From positions 1 to 64,000 of the forward strand of contig MKJV01000063.1 of assembly GCA_001942185.1 (NCBI GenBank): a stretch of 64,000 nucleotides of DNA, read 5' to 3'. How positions within the stretch are numbered: the first letter of the stretch is position 1; every line of letters begins with the position of its first letter. The notes under the pieces are model-generated. The model was not told the DNA's origin and made no database searches. It worked only from the letters and a program-made list of their open reading frames with translations. A program made the translations under genes and the position numbers. This DNA comes from Pseudonocardia sp. CNS-004 (GTDB lineage: Bacteria; Actinomycetota; Actinomycetes; Mycobacteriales; Pseudonocardiaceae). Positions 9,219 through 18,929 of the stretch are shown piece after piece.

Positions 9219-10537
9219 CGACCCCCACCCCCGCACCGATGCGCCGTGTGGCCGCCTCGGTCCTCATCGGCACGACCATCGAGTGGTACGACTTCATCCT
9301 CTACGGCTCGGCGGCCGCCCCGTGCTCGGTCCGCTGTACTTCCCCGGCGCGACCCGGTGGCCTCGACCCTGCTCGCGTTCAGCACGTTCGCGGTCGGTTC
9401 CTCGCGCGCCCGCTCGGCGGGATCGTGCTCGGCCACTTCGGCGACCGCATCGGCCGCAAGCAGATGCTGGTGCTGTCGCTGTCGATGATGGGCGTCGCCA
9501 CGTTCCTCATGGGCCTCCTGCCCACGTACGAGACGATCGGCGTCGCCGCTCCGATCCTGCTCGTGCTGCTGCGCCTCGTGCAGGGCTTCGGCGTCGGCGG
9601 CGAGTGGGGCGGCGCGGTGCTGACGGCAGTCGAGCACGCGAGCCCCGCCCGGCGCGGGTTCTTCGGCAGCCTCCCGCAGGTCGGGGTGCCCGCCGGCCTG
9701 TTCCTCGCCACCACCGCGTTCTTCCTGGTCTCGCAGCTCCCCGAGGATGCCTTCCTGTCCTGGGGCTGGCGCGTGCCGTTCCTCGTCAGCATCGTGCTCG
9801 TCGGGGTCGGGCTCTACGTCCGCTTCACGATCGGCGACACCCCGGTGTTCGAGGAGGTCAAGCGCAACCGGCGGGCCGCGCGGATGCCGCTGGCCGAGGC
9901 CGTGCACCGGTACCCGCGCCAGGTGCTGTTAGCCACCGGTTCGATGATCAGCACCGGCGCCTACTTCTACGGCGTCAACACCTACGCGCTGGCGTACGCG
10001 AAGTCAGCGAAGGTGCAGACCGGCAACGCGATGCTCGTCGCCGTGCTGGTGTCGGCCGTGGTCGCGGTGGTCGCGATGCCCTATTTCGGGGCGATCGCCC
10101 AGCGCCGCGGCAGGCGCACGCTGATCATCGCCGGGCTGGCCGCCATGACGGTCTGGATCTTCCCGACGTTCATGGCCATCGACAGCGGCAACCCGGTGCT
10201 GCTCATGCTCGCCTACGTGGTCGGCGCGACGGTCTTCTCGGTGTCCTACGGGCCGCAGGCCACGTTCATCACGGAGCTGTTCGACGCGACCGTCCGGTTC
10301 AGCGCGTCGACGGTGTCGTTCCAGCTCGGCGTGTTGCTCGGCGGGGCGATCACCCCGATCGTGGCGACGGCGCTCGTCGCATCGTTCGGCACCTCGATGG
10401 CGGTCGCCGTCTACATCGCCGTGCTGTCCGTCCTCTCGCTGGTGTGCGTGGCGGCGGTGTCGCAGCGCGACCTCTCCCGCGGCAGCGCGGACATGGACGA
10501 GCCACGCCGGGTGGACGTGGGCGGGGCGCCCGCATGA
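9215..10537 (+). pseudogene. MFS transporter (MHS/proline-betaine type), three clustered frameshifts
   Basis: About 440 aa of a 12-helix major facilitator carrier of the metabolite:H+ symporter type, which imports carboxylates such as alpha-ketoglutarate, citrate or shikimate. Signature motifs are the first helix IGTTIEWYDFILYGSAAA, GHFGDRIGRKQMLVLS between helices 2 and 3, and the helix-5 segment PARRGFFGSLPQVG. Between about 9315 and 9400 the reading passes through all three frames (PVLGPLYFPGAT, then DPVASTLLAFSTFAVG, then FLARPLGGIVLG); each step is cured by restoring one G or C. The remainder is intact. It presumably imports the acid consumed by this operon. The stop overlaps the next ATG. 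Confidence 0.85.
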
Positions 10538-10977
10538 TCACGCAGCACCTCGACCGCATCGCCGTCGGCGACCGGCACACCAGCCGGGCACGGACGATCA
10601 CCGAGACCGACCTGGTGTCGTTCGCGATGTTCACGGGCGACTGGCACCCGATCCACACCGACGTCGAGTTCGCCACCGCCGACCCCCGGTTCGGGCAGCG
10701 GATCGCCCACGGCGCGCTGGTGATCTCCGTGGCGCTGGGCCTCGTGGAGCTCCGGCCGGAGGCGATGAAGGCCTTCTACGGGATCGACCAGCTGCGGTTC
10801 GTGGCGCCGACCCACATCGGCGACACGCTGCACGTCGAGACCGAGGTCCTCGCGATCACCCCGCGTGGAGCCGACGACGGGGTCGTCACCTCGCGGTTCG
10901 TCGTGCGCAACCAGCACGGGGCCGAGGTGGTCGTCGCCACGCTGAAGTGCCTGGTGATCCGCGAGGGCGCGGCGTGA
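10534..10977 (+). CDS. MaoC-family hot-dog dehydratase (2)
   Basis: A 147-aa hot-dog hydratase of the R-specific enoyl-CoA hydratase type. Unlike the first MaoC protein in the operon, it keeps the complete catalytic motif: SFAMFTGDWHPIHTD contains the Asp and His dyad at the expected spacing. It would convert an enoyl-CoA to an (R)-3-hydroxyacyl-CoA. Two MaoC proteins side by side could act on different intermediates or pair as a heteromer. Four-base overlaps on both sides show it belongs to the operon. Confidence 0.84.
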   Translation: MITQHLDRIAVGDRHTSRARTITETDLVSFAMFTGDWHPIHTDVEFATADPRFGQRIAHGALVISVALGLVELRPEAMKAFYGIDQLRFVAPTHIGDTLHVETEVLAITPRGADDGVVTSRFVVRNQHGAEVVVATLKCLVIREGAA

Positions 10978-11756
10978 CCGCACGGCTGCGCAGCCTCCTG
11001 TTCGTGCCGGGCGGGCGGCCCGACCTGCTCCCGAAGGTCGGTCGTGCCCGCCCGGACGCCGTGGTCGTCGACCTGGAGGACGCCGTCGCGCCGGACGCGA
11101 AGGACACCGCCCGCCGGGCGGCCGTCGACGCCCTCACGGCGGGGCGGCCGGACGCGGGGCTCGTCCTGCTTCGGGTCAACCCGCCCGGCACGCCGTGGCA
11201 CGAGTCCGACCTCGCGGCCGCCGCGGGCGCGAGCGCGTCCGGGGCGGTCGACGGGGTGGTGCTGCCCAAGTACGAGCGGGCGGACCAGCTCGCCGCGGTG
11301 TGGGCGGCGCTGCCCGGTGGCGCGCGTGTCGTGGTCGGCCTGGAGACGGCGCGAGGCGTGGCGGACGCGCGACCGCTCCTCGCCCAGCGCCCGGACGCCG
11401 CCTACTTCGGTGCCGAGGACTACGCCGCCGACATCGGGGGCAGGCGCACGGCGGCGGGCACCGAGGTGCTCTACGCGCGCAGCACCGTGTGCGTCGCCGC
11501 GCACCTCGCGGGCGTGCCCGCACTCGACCAGGCGGTCGTCGCCGTGCGCGACGCGGACGCGTTCCGGGTCGACGCCGACCAGGGTCGCGACATCGGCTAC
11601 CGCGGCAAGATCTGCCTACACCCGGTGCAGGTCGCGATCGCGCACGAGGTGTTCACGCCGTCCACGGCCGAGGTCGAGCACGCGCGCGCGGTGCTGGCGG
11701 CCGCGGCACAGGCGTCGGGGTCGTGGACGGGCAGATGGTCGACGCCGTGCACGTGA
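10974..11756 (+). CDS. HpcH/HpaI aldolase, CitE-like CoA-ester lyase
   Basis: A TIM-barrel lyase of the CitE/malyl-CoA/citramalyl-CoA lyase family that cleaves a 3-hydroxy acyl-CoA. Starting with GTG at 10974 it shows LRSLLFVPGGRPDLLPK, the Mg-binding VVVDLEDAVAP, VVVGLETARGV and AAYFGAEDYAADIGG, all typical. The annotated frame ends at 11756, but after about 11705 another frame reads VVDGQMVDAVHVSMAQRV and runs to 11827, the expected CitE C-terminus; one lost base explains this. It replaces the HMG-CoA lyase expected in a leucine-type pathway and next to MaoC proteins suggests citramalyl-, methylmalyl- or 3-hydroxy-3-methylglutaryl-type substrates; not decided. Confidence 0.82.
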   Translation: MTARLRSLLFVPGGRPDLLPKVGRARPDAVVVDLEDAVAPDAKDTARRAAVDALTAGRPDAGLVLLRVNPPGTPWHESDLAAAAGASASGAVDGVVLPKYERADQLAAVWAALPGGARVVVGLETARGVADARPLLAQRPDAAYFGAEDYAADIGGRRTAAGTEVLYARSTVCVAAHLAGVPALDQAVVAVRDADAFRVDADQGRDIGYRGKICLHPVQVAIAHEVFTPSTAEVEHARAVLAAAAQASGSWTGRWSTPCT

Positions 11757-11811
11757 GCATGGCCCAACGGGTGTTCGCAGCAGTGGATGGCACAGCGGCG
11801 GTGGAGCGCGC

Positions 11812-12732
11812 GTGCGGTTCGGCCTGATGCTCCCGCCGCAGCTCGACCTCGCGCGGGTCGTGCCGCTCGCCCGCCGGGCCGAGGAGCTCGGCTACGACCT
11901 CGTCGCGTGCGGCGAGCACGTGTTCTTCCACGTCCCGACGACCAACGCGTTCGTCGCGCTCGCGGCCGCGGCCGGGGCGACGAGCCGGATCGGGCTGCTC
12001 AGCGCGGCCACCGTGCTGCCGGTGTACCCGGCGCCGCTCGCCGCCAAGATGGCGGCGACGCTCGACGGGGTCAGCGGCGGGCGCTTCGAGCTCGGCGTGG
12101 GTGTCGGCGGCGAGTACCCGCCGGAGCTATTCGCCTGCGGTGTCGACCCGGCCGAGCGCGGCCGGCGTACCGACGAGTCGCTCGCCCTGCTCAGGCGGCT
12201 CTTCGCCGGGGAGCGGGTGCACCACGACGGGGAGTTCTGGCAGCTCGACGGGCTGCGGCTCGACCCGCTCCCGCCACAGCGTTCGCACCTGCCCATCTGG
12301 GTCGGCGGCCGGCGACGGGCGGCGATCCGGCGGGCCGGGCGGTTCGCCGACGTGTGGATGCCCTACATGGTCGACCCGCAGCGGTTCGCGGAGAGCCTGG
12401 AGCAGGTGCGCGCCGAAGCCGTGGCGGCCGGACGGCCTGCGCACACAGTGCAGGGCGCGCTGTTCTGCTGGGCGGGCGTCGGCAAGGACGGGGTTCGCGC
12501 GCGGCGCACCGCGCTCGAGGTCCTCTCGCGGATCTACCGCCAGGACTTCGGCCCGCTCGCCGACCGCTACGTCCCGGCCGGGACGCCGTCGCAGGTCACC
12601 GCGCGCCTCGGCGAGTACGCGGCCGCGGGAGCCGGGACCGTGCTCTTCGCCCCCGCCGTCCCGGACGACGAGCTGGAACGGGCGGCGGAGATGTTCGTGA
12701 AAGAGGTCGCGGCCGCGCTTGTCGCGGCGTGA
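11812..12732 (+). CDS. LLM-class (luciferase-like) flavin oxidoreductase
   Basis: A 306-aa TIM-barrel protein of the luciferase-like family, usually F420- or FMN-dependent in actinobacteria. The N-terminal strand VRFGLMLPPQLDLARVVPLA, the ATVLPVYPAPLAAKMAATLD segment and the glycine-rich GRFELGVGVGGEY loop are characteristic. The GTG start at 11812 lies inside the natural end of the CitE-like gene. Its reaction in this pathway is not evident; such proteins oxidise alcohols or aldehydes or act as monooxygenases, and it could prepare the acid that the ligases activate. Inference only. Confidence 0.8.
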   Translation: MRFGLMLPPQLDLARVVPLARRAEELGYDLVACGEHVFFHVPTTNAFVALAAAAGATSRIGLLSAATVLPVYPAPLAAKMAATLDGVSGGRFELGVGVGGEYPPELFACGVDPAERGRRTDESLALLRRLFAGERVHHDGEFWQLDGLRLDPLPPQRSHLPIWVGGRRRAAIRRAGRFADVWMPYMVDPQRFAESLEQVRAEAVAAGRPAHTVQGALFCWAGVGKDGVRARRTALEVLSRIYRQDFGPLADRYVPAGTPSQVTARLGEYAAAGAGTVLFAPAVPDDELERAAEMFVKEVAAALVAA

Positions 12733-12756
12733 TCATGAACGGGAAAGCAGGCGCAG

Positions 12757-14523
12757 TTGCTGTCCGACGAACCGAGGAACCCGCTGCGGAAGGTGCTGGT
12801 CGCGAACCGGGGCGAGATCGCCGTCCGTGTGATCAGGGCCGCCCGCGACGCCGGGCTGCGCAGTGTGGCCGTGCACGCCGAACCCGACCGCGGGGCAATG
12901 CACACCCGGCTCGCCGACGAGGTGGTCGCGCTCGCCGGCGAGGGTGCCTCGGCCTACCTGGACATCGAGGCAGTCGTCGGGGCGGCGGTTGCCGCACGCG
13001 CCGACGGCGTCCATCCCGGCTACGGGTTCCTGGCCGAGAACGCCGACTTCTCCCAGGCGGTGCTGGACGCCGGCCTCGTCTGGATCGGACCGGCGCCGGG
13101 GACGATCCGCGACCTGGGCGACAAGGTGACCGCCCGGCGGATCGCGATGTCGGTCGGAGCGCCGCTCGCGCCCGGGACCGCCGACCCGGTGCGCGACGTG
13201 GCCGAGATCGAGGAGTTCGCGCGCCGGCACGGTCTGCCGCTGGTGATCAAGGCGGCGTTCGGCGGCGGCGGTCGCGGCCTGAAGGTCGTGCGGGACGAGG
13301 CATCGATCCCGGAGCTGTTCGCCTCGGCGACGCGGGAGGCGACGGCCGCCTTCGGCCGGGGCGAGTGCTTCCTGGAGCGCTTCCTCGATCGCGCCCGCCA
13401 CGTCGAGGCGCAGGTGCTCGCCGATGGCTACGGCACGGTCGTGGTCCTCGGAACGCGTGACTGCTCGCTGCAGCGGCGCAACCAGAAGCTCGTCGAAGAG
13501 GCGCCCGCGCCGTTCCTGACCCCCGAGCAGCGGCGGGTGATCCACGAGTCGGCGAAGGAGATCTGCCGCGCCGTCGGCTACAGCGGGGCGGGCACGGTGG
13601 AGTACCTGGTGGCCGAGGACGGGCTGATCTCGTTCCTCGAGGTCAACACCCGGCTGCAGGTCGAGCACCCGGTCACGGAGGAGACCACGGGGATCGACAT
13701 CGTCGCCGAGCAGTTCCGGATTGCCGCGGGCGCCAAGCTGCTCACGGACGCCGACCCCGAGCCGCGCGGGCACGCCGTCGAGTTCCGGCTCACCAGCGAG
13801 GACGCCGGCCGCGGCTTCGTGCCCGTGCCCGGCACGGTCACCGCCTTCACGATGCCGTCCGGTCCCGGGATCCGGGTCGACTCGGGCGTCGAGGCAGGGG
13901 ACGCGGTCGACGGCCGGTTCGACTCGATGTTCGCCAAGCTCGTGGTGAGCGGGGCCGACCGCGACGAGGCGCTGCACCGGGCCCGCCGGGCGCTCGCCGA
14001 GGTGCGGGTGGACGGCGTACCGACACCGGTGCCGTTCTACCGGCACGTCGTAGAGCACCCGGACTTCGTCGGCGCCGGGCCGCGGTTCGCGGTGCACAAC
14101 AGGTGGATCGAGACGGGGTTCAACGGTGTCGTCGAGCCGTGGACCGATCCGGCCGCGCAGCCGGTCCCCGACGCCCTGACGGTCCGGGTGGGGCGGCAGG
14201 TGCTGGCGCTGCGGGTGCCCGGCCTCGCCGTGCTCGGCGAGAGGGGCGACGCCATCCGGCGGGAGGCGGCCGCGCTGCGCAGCGACGCCACGCCCACCGT
14301 CTCCGGCAACGCCGTCGCCGCGCCGATGCAGGGGACGATCGTGCAGGTGGCGGTGCGGGAGGGGCAGGTGGTGGCAGCGGGCGACCTCGTCGCCGTCCTC
14401 GAGGCGATGAAGATGGAGAACCGCGTACTCGCTCATCGCGCGGGCGTGGTCACCGGGCTCGTCGTGGCCGTCGGGGACGCGGTGGGTCAGCGCACCGTGC
14501 TCTGCGAAGTCACCCCGTCGTGA
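12757..14523 (+). CDS. Acyl-CoA carboxylase alpha chain (biotin carboxylase plus biotin carrier)
   Basis: A 588-aa protein with biotin carboxylase N-domain ([18 protein letters not shown]), ATP-grasp domain with the Gly-rich loop [13 protein letters not shown] near residue 170, catalytic [16 protein letters not shown], biotin carboxylase C-domain, and a C-terminal biotinyl domain whose EAMKMEN carries biotin on about Lys552. It carboxylates its own biotin with bicarbonate and ATP and hands CO2 to the carboxyltransferase at 2897-4402. At 588 aa it is shorter than methylcrotonyl-CoA carboxylase alpha chains of about 650-720 aa. The start is TTG at 12757; the nearby ATG at 12735 is out of frame. 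It is the last gene of the operon and intact. Confidence 0.9.
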   Translation: MLSDEPRNPLRKVLVANRGEIAVRVIRAARDAGLRSVAVHAEPDRGAMHTRLADEVVALAGEGASAYLDIEAVVGAAVAARADGVHPGYGFLAENADFSQAVLDAGLVWIGPAPGTIRDLGDKVTARRIAMSVGAPLAPGTADPVRDVAEIEEFARRHGLPLVIKAAFGGGGRGLKVVRDEASIPELFASATREATAAFGRGECFLERFLDRARHVEAQVLADGYGTVVVLGTRDCSLQRRNQKLVEEAPAPFLTPEQRRVIHESAKEICRAVGYSGAGTVEYLVAEDGLISFLEVNTRLQVEHPVTEETTGIDIVAEQFRIAAGAKLLTDADPEPRGHAVEFRLTSEDAGRGFVPVPGTVTAFTMPSGPGIRVDSGVEAGDAVDGRFDSMFAKLVVSGADRDEALHRARRALAEVRVDGVPTPVPFYRHVVEHPDFVGAGPRFAVHNRWIETGFNGVVEPWTDPAAQPVPDALTVRVGRQVLALRVPGLAVLGERGDAIRREAAALRSDATPTVSGNAVAAPMQGTIVQVAVREGQVVAAGDLVAVLEAMKMENRVLAHRAGVVTGLVVAVGDAVGQRTVLCEVTPS

Positions 14524-14525
14524 GA

Positions 14526-14592
14526 CACCCTCGCGGGTGGCGTCGAGGTGGCAGCACAGGGCGAGCAGCACCCATCACCCTTTCATGGGTGC
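14526..14592 (+). terminator. Two hairpins after the acyl-CoA operon
   Basis: Just behind the TGA at 14521-14523, CACCC (14526-14530) pairs with GGGTG (14535-14539) over a TCGC loop. About 30 bp further on, GCACCCAT (14568-14575) pairs perfectly with ATGGGTGC (14585-14592) over a nine-base loop. There is no U-tract, as is common in actinobacteria. Either may end the operon transcript; the second is the better hairpin. Confidence 0.45.
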
Positions 14593-15143
14593 CGGTCCGA
14601 TCGATGCCCTGATCGTGAGCTGGGTCGGAATGCGGGCACCCCGGCGGCGCCGGTCTCGGCGATCATTGCAGCGCGTCGTCGATCGGCGTCGGACCGTTCC
14701 CGCCGCACTCCGCGGCCCGACTCGACAGCGCCGATGCCGAACGGTAGATCTCGGCGGCGCGGGGACGTCAACAGCAGGTCGAGGTGAGCGGCGGCGCGGC
14801 GGTCGCCGAGGCGGTTGCCGCGGTCGCCGCCACGAAGCCCGCGGCCCGGGGCCTACAGGACAGGCCCTAGGCGAGCGCGGCATGCGGATCGCCGGGATGC
14901 GGGAGGTCTGGCAGCACGCCCGGCCGACCCGGCCGGGCGGCGTCGCGGTCGGGTACGACACCCCGGCCGCCCAAGCCTGGTCGGACGCGCTCGACGCCCT
15001 GATCGACGTACTGCGCACCGCCGTATCGGCGCACGGACCCGGTCTGCGCCGACGTGGCTCATCGGCCGTAGACGTGGGTGGAAACGGGCTGCGCCAGCCG
15101 AAACGGGGGCATGAGCTGCCGCACGCCGGGGCGCCGTCAACGC
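14593..15143. other. Gene-poor stretch, no recognised product
   Basis: Several overlapping open frames exist on both strands, as expected from the G+C content, but none has recognisable motifs or a good ribosome site. A short frame around 14880-15050 reads sensibly for about 50 residues (MREVWQHARPTRPGG onward) without a family I know. The stretch lies between the operon terminator and an IS256 relic and is probably decayed insertion debris. Confidence 0.3.
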
Positions 15144-15375
15144 CGTGAGACCGTCAGACGCACCGACGTGGTCGGGATCTTCCCCGATCGCGACGCCCTG
15201 ATCCGGGTTGGCGCGGTGCCGGCCGAGCGACACGCCGAATGGACCGAAGGCCGCCGCTACCTCGCCCTCGACGTCCTCGCCCGCGCCCGCCTCACGACCG
15301 TTCCGGACACCGCGACCAGCTCCGAGGAGGTGACCACCACCGACACAATCCCGGCGCTCAGCGCCTGGCCAACCA
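15144..15375 (+). pseudogene. IS256-family transposase, C-terminal relic
   Basis: A frame from about 15153 reads RTDVVGIFPDRDALIR followed by AERHAEWTEGRRYLALDVLARARL and TATSSEEVTT. This closely matches the conserved C-terminus of IS256-family (mutator-type) DDE transposases, NVVGIFPNRxAVIRLVGAVLxEQxDEW. One residue appears missing in the VGAV segment and the final residues run on into unrelated sequence, so the copy is decayed. The catalytic D, D, E part is absent. It marks an old insertion between the acyl-CoA operon and the P450 cluster. Confidence 0.65.
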
Positions 15376-15555
15376 AGAAGATCACGCATCAACCGTCGAA
15401 CACCACGCGGACTTGCCCCATCCTTCCTCCTCGCAGACGCCATCTCAGGCGAGGTGTCCGTGCTGCGAGGGGAAGCTCAGTGCTGTACGTGGCGCACCCT
15501 GAGACCTCGACGCGATCCCCTACCGGTCGAGACTCTCCGATCCCAGCAATCGACG

Positions 15556-16353
15556 CTAGCTGCCGACGGGAAGCGCCGCCAACGGCTCGACCGGGTGCGT
15601 CGACTTCTCGTCCCACCGACGAAGCCGTGACCACGCCGCGCTCGGGTTCTCGCCGAAATCCCAGAGCAGCTTCGACTCCGCGACGAACATGATCGTCGAC
15701 ACCGGGTCGATCCAACTCTCATGCCCGATCCGATCGCGCAGCTCCTGCTCGGCCTCGAGGAGCTCCGGCAACACGTCCAGACTCTGGATCCAGAACTCGT
15801 CGACGATATCGGCACTCACGCTGTCGGGGAAGGTCGATGTGAAATTATCGATCTTGCGATTCTGCACGTAGGAGACCAGCACACGTCGAAGGCGTTCGTC
15901 CCTCGACACCGCGGACGCGTAGGTCATCTCCCAGAAGAGCCTGGCCCGCCGCGCATCGACGTCGCAGAAATTGGCGAATCGCCACACCTTGAAGGAGGCA
16001 TCTCTCGCCGGACCGAAAACCGGAACCGCGTTGGCGGCGACCAGGACAAGTTCGTCGAAATTTGCGAACCGAACCTCATCTTCGCGCAGCGGGGCGTAGG
16101 CGGGATCCTCGAAGGCGCGCTGGAAGCCTCCACGCTGTAGAATAGTCCTCCGAGAGGCTGCAGTACTCGGTTCGCCAACTACCCGTCGGACCGATCCCCG
16201 TGTCAGCGGATGATTCTGGACGTACTTGGGCATGTACCGATTGAATTCGATAGCTTGGGTAACCACACTGCTGTGGTGCCAGCGGTAGTGGTAGGCGGAC
16301 TCCTCGGTCGTCATTCCGACAGGGGCTTTGACGAGGGGCAGAAACTTCAACAC
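15556..16353 (-). CDS. EthD-domain protein
   Basis: About 265 aa. The N-terminus KFLPLVKAPVGMTTEESAYH followed by YRWHHSSVV is an EthD-type dimeric alpha/beta barrel, the fold named from the ethyl tert-butyl ether degradation protein EthD that accompanies a P450 system. A second barrel-like half follows (the region around EFWIQSLDVLPELLEAEQEL). The GTG at 16353 has GGAGG five bases upstream; a TTG is next to it, while a frame extending to 16461 adds unlikely Arg-rich sequence. It lies 67 bp downstream of the P450 gene on the same strand, so it is probably a P450-associated partner protein. Catalytic role is unknown. Confidence 0.65.
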   Translation of the reverse strand: MLKFLPLVKAPVGMTTEESAYHYRWHHSSVVTQAIEFNRYMPKYVQNHPLTRGSVRRVVGEPSTAASRRTILQRGGFQRAFEDPAYAPLREDEVRFANFDELVLVAANAVPVFGPARDASFKVWRFANFCDVDARRARLFWEMTYASAVSRDERLRRVLVSYVQNRKIDNFTSTFPDSVSADIVDEFWIQSLDVLPELLEAEQELRDRIGHESWIDPVSTIMFVAESKLLWDFGENPSAAWSRLRRWDEKSTHPVEPLAALPVGS

Positions 16354-16420
16354 CTGGGCCTCCGCATTCCACGTCGTGCAGCAAGTTCGGCGACGTGTCG
16401 GCTGATGGGATCGACAACTG

Positions 16421-17717
16421 TCATGCTGGACTCGACGGCGTCCACTCGACCTCGAGCGCACGAAGAATCGGGACGATCATGTTGATCTCGTACTCGAGCT
16501 CACCTTGATCCGGCGCCAGCCGAAGATCCGGCAGCCGCTCGACGAGCGTCTCGATCGCCACACGCGCCTCGAGGCGCGCGAGCGGGGCGCCGAGACAGAA
16601 GCGAGCCCCAGTACCGAGGCTGAGATGTTCGCGCATCTCACTACGCTCGAGATCGAACGCGTCAGGATCAGCGAACACTGATGCGTCGCGGTTGGCCGAC
16701 GAGTGCATGAAGTAGACGTCAGAGCCTGCCGGAACCAGGACCCCACCGAGTTCGACATCGCGGGTGACGAATCGGTGGAGGCCGCGAACCGGGCTGGCCA
16801 GCCGCATACCTTCCTCGATCGCCGCAGGGATGAGTGCGGGATTGTCGACAACCGCCAGCCACCGCTCAGGCACAGCAAGCAGTCGGTAGACCGTCTCTGC
16901 GATCGCGACGGACGACGTATCGCTTCCGGCGAGCAGAACACTCAGTACTTGTTGGAGAATCTCGTCATCGGACAGCGATGGCGATCCGTCGTCGGACTCC
17001 GCCTCGATCATGAACGAGGTGAAGTCGTCACGAGGCCGCTTCCGGTGATCGGCGATCAGGTCACGCGCCCAGCTCTCGCACTCGATGAGACCGTTCCAGT
17101 GCTTGATCGCTTCCTCTTCCGGGAGATCGAGCTGCCCGGTCAGGGTGAAGATGTTCTCCACCCAGCCCCGAAATTTTCTGCCGACTTCTTGGGTGGTGCC
17201 CAGCAGCATCGCGACGACGCCGGTCGGAATCGGACTCGTATAGCGACCGAGCAGGTCGACGGTTCCCCCGTTCACGAAGCCGTCGACGAGCTGGTTGGCC
17301 AGAGCACGTACCTCAGGCTCGCGTTCCCGGACCCGACGTGCCGAGAACACCTTGGTCATGATCTTTCGAACCCGAGTGTGCTCGGGTTCGTCCATCGTGT
17401 TCAGATGCTTGTCCGTGGGGAATCGGTAGTCGGCCCCCACCTTTTCGGCAATCACGCAGGGTATCGGCACACGGGTCGGGTAGATGTCGGCGTTCGAGAA
17501 CGTCTCCAGATCTCGATAGATCTTCAATACGTCCTCATGACGGGTGACGAACCACGCCCCGTGTTCGGGGGTCATAGAAGACGGGCGCCTCTGTTCGCAG
17601 CGCCTTGAGCACCGAATGCGGGTCGGGCATGAGAGGATCGAACTTGCCTGCCAAGTGCGGACACACCACGTCGAGCGTGTGATTGCTCGCCGTAGCCGAG
17701 CCATCAAGCTGCACCAT
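16421..17717 (-). pseudogene. Cytochrome P450, one frameshift near the N-terminus
   Basis: About 430 aa, a soluble class-I bacterial P450 that would hydroxylate an organic substrate using ferredoxin and reductase (not encoded here). Motifs: oxygen-binding I-helix LLAGSDTSSVAIAET, K-helix EEGMRLASPVR (ExxR), and haem loop LGTGARFCLGAPLARLE with the ligand Cys near residue 374. The start ATG at 17717 follows AAGGAGG. The first 50 residues (MVQLDGSATASNHTLDVVCP onward) are in one frame and the rest from PEHGAWFVTRHED in another. The shift lies in a run of five Gs on the + strand at 17567-17571, and removing one base repairs it. An inverted-repeat operator lies 83 bp upstream. Confidence 0.87.
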
Positions 17718-17799
17718 TGCGCGCCTCCTTCGCCCCAACACGAACCGATGAGCATATTGCCGATACAACAACTTGACGCTTCGTCACAGCACGCCACCG

Positions 17800-17816
17800 T
17801 GTCCCGGATCGCCACA
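17800..17816 (-). promoter_or_regulatory. AcoR-type inverted repeat upstream of the P450 gene
   Basis: On the minus strand this reads TGTGGCGATCCGGGACA, matching the TGT-N8-GGGACA layout of four other sites in this region (19883, 30873, 30960, 34062). It sits 83 bp before the P450 start, a normal distance for an activator site. The left half is degenerate compared with the symmetrical copy at 30873, so it is a moderate match taken alone. Confidence 0.45.
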
Positions 17817-17915
17817 CCGAAAGGTGCGCCACAAGGTCCCGCACATCTGCGAGAGGCGCCGCTCGGCGATCGCGACGATCTGTGCGGTGAGTCGCCCCCG
17901 GCCGGTTGTCGGAGG

Positions 17916-18907
17916 CTAGCCTGCGAGCTCGCGGAGCTCGATGAACGTGTGGGTCCCGGCGCCCGCAGGACAACGGCCCGGGAAGCACCATCGAGAGCGA
18001 CAGCTCCGCCAGGGGTGTACACGGTCCCGCCTGCGGCGACGGCATCAGCCATCACGTCGTCGAGAGACGGGGTGCGCAGCGTGATCATCGTGACGTTGGC
18101 ATCCGACAACAGCGCGTTGGCGTAGCCGCGCTCGACATCAAGCGCGTGGTACTCGATGAGTTCGAGGGAGAACATCGCCCCGTCGCCGTCCGCCTCCGGT
18201 AGGCGCGCGTACACGATCGTCCACTCGCCATCCTCCGGAGGTGTCCCCATGACGTTGCCCAGCCACGGGTGCGCAAACGATTCGAAGGGCCCCTCGGGGA
18301 ATTCCACGCCGATCGCCTCGAAAAATTTCTGAGCGCCCGCCATGTTCGGGACGTTGAGGTTCAGGTGGCTGACGCCCGCGCGCTCATCGCCGAGCTCGAC
18401 CCAGTTGGGCGTGGCCGGATGCGCACGCCGGGGCGGTTGTATCTCGATGACGAGCCCGTCCGGGTCCCGAAAGGTCGCGAACGGGCGCTCGACGTGCCGC
18501 TCACCCTCCGCCCGGAACTCGTCCGGCATGGGTATCGGCCCTCCCCCACGCGTCTGGGCACGCAGTTCGCCCGCGTTCGCAAGTGCGTTCCAGGTCTGGT
18601 ACGGGTCCTCGACACAGAGTCCCATGTGGCCGGAGCCTACGCTCCAGGCGTCGAGTGTGTTCCAGACATGGCGCGGCCCGCCCCGGTATTCGCGAAGACG
18701 AAGCGGAAACTGCCGCTCGGAGACGCCACTGGGAAGCGACATCGTGAGGCCGCGCCATTCGCGGTCGCCCGTGTTCCACAGCGCCTGATCGGCGCCACCG
18801 GCGCCCCACGGTCGAGCTTCACCGCGCGCGAAACCCAGCGCTTCGTAGAACGATGCTGCGGCATCGAGGTCCGCCACGTGCCTGCTGACCGATTCGATGG
18901 CGATCAT
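17916..18907 (-). pseudogene. VOC (glyoxalase/extradiol dioxygenase fold) two-domain protein, frameshifted near the C-terminus
   Basis: About 330 aa with two vicinal-oxygen-chelate halves: MIAIESVSRHVADLDAAASF through FATFRDPDGLVIEIQPP, then GVSHLNLNVPNMAGAQKFFE through the end. The ATG at 18907 is preceded by GGGAGAAG. Near 17955 the frame is lost; restoring one G in the run before ACCCACACG gives APGTHTFIELRELAG and a stop at 17916-17918, which is the natural VOC ending. Members include dioxygenases and isomerases acting on aromatics or ketones; the reaction cannot be told from the sequence. It follows the SDR gene by 22 bp and precedes the P450 gene. Confidence 0.75.
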
Positions 18908-18929
18908 GACTTCTCCCGGGGCTCGAGCA

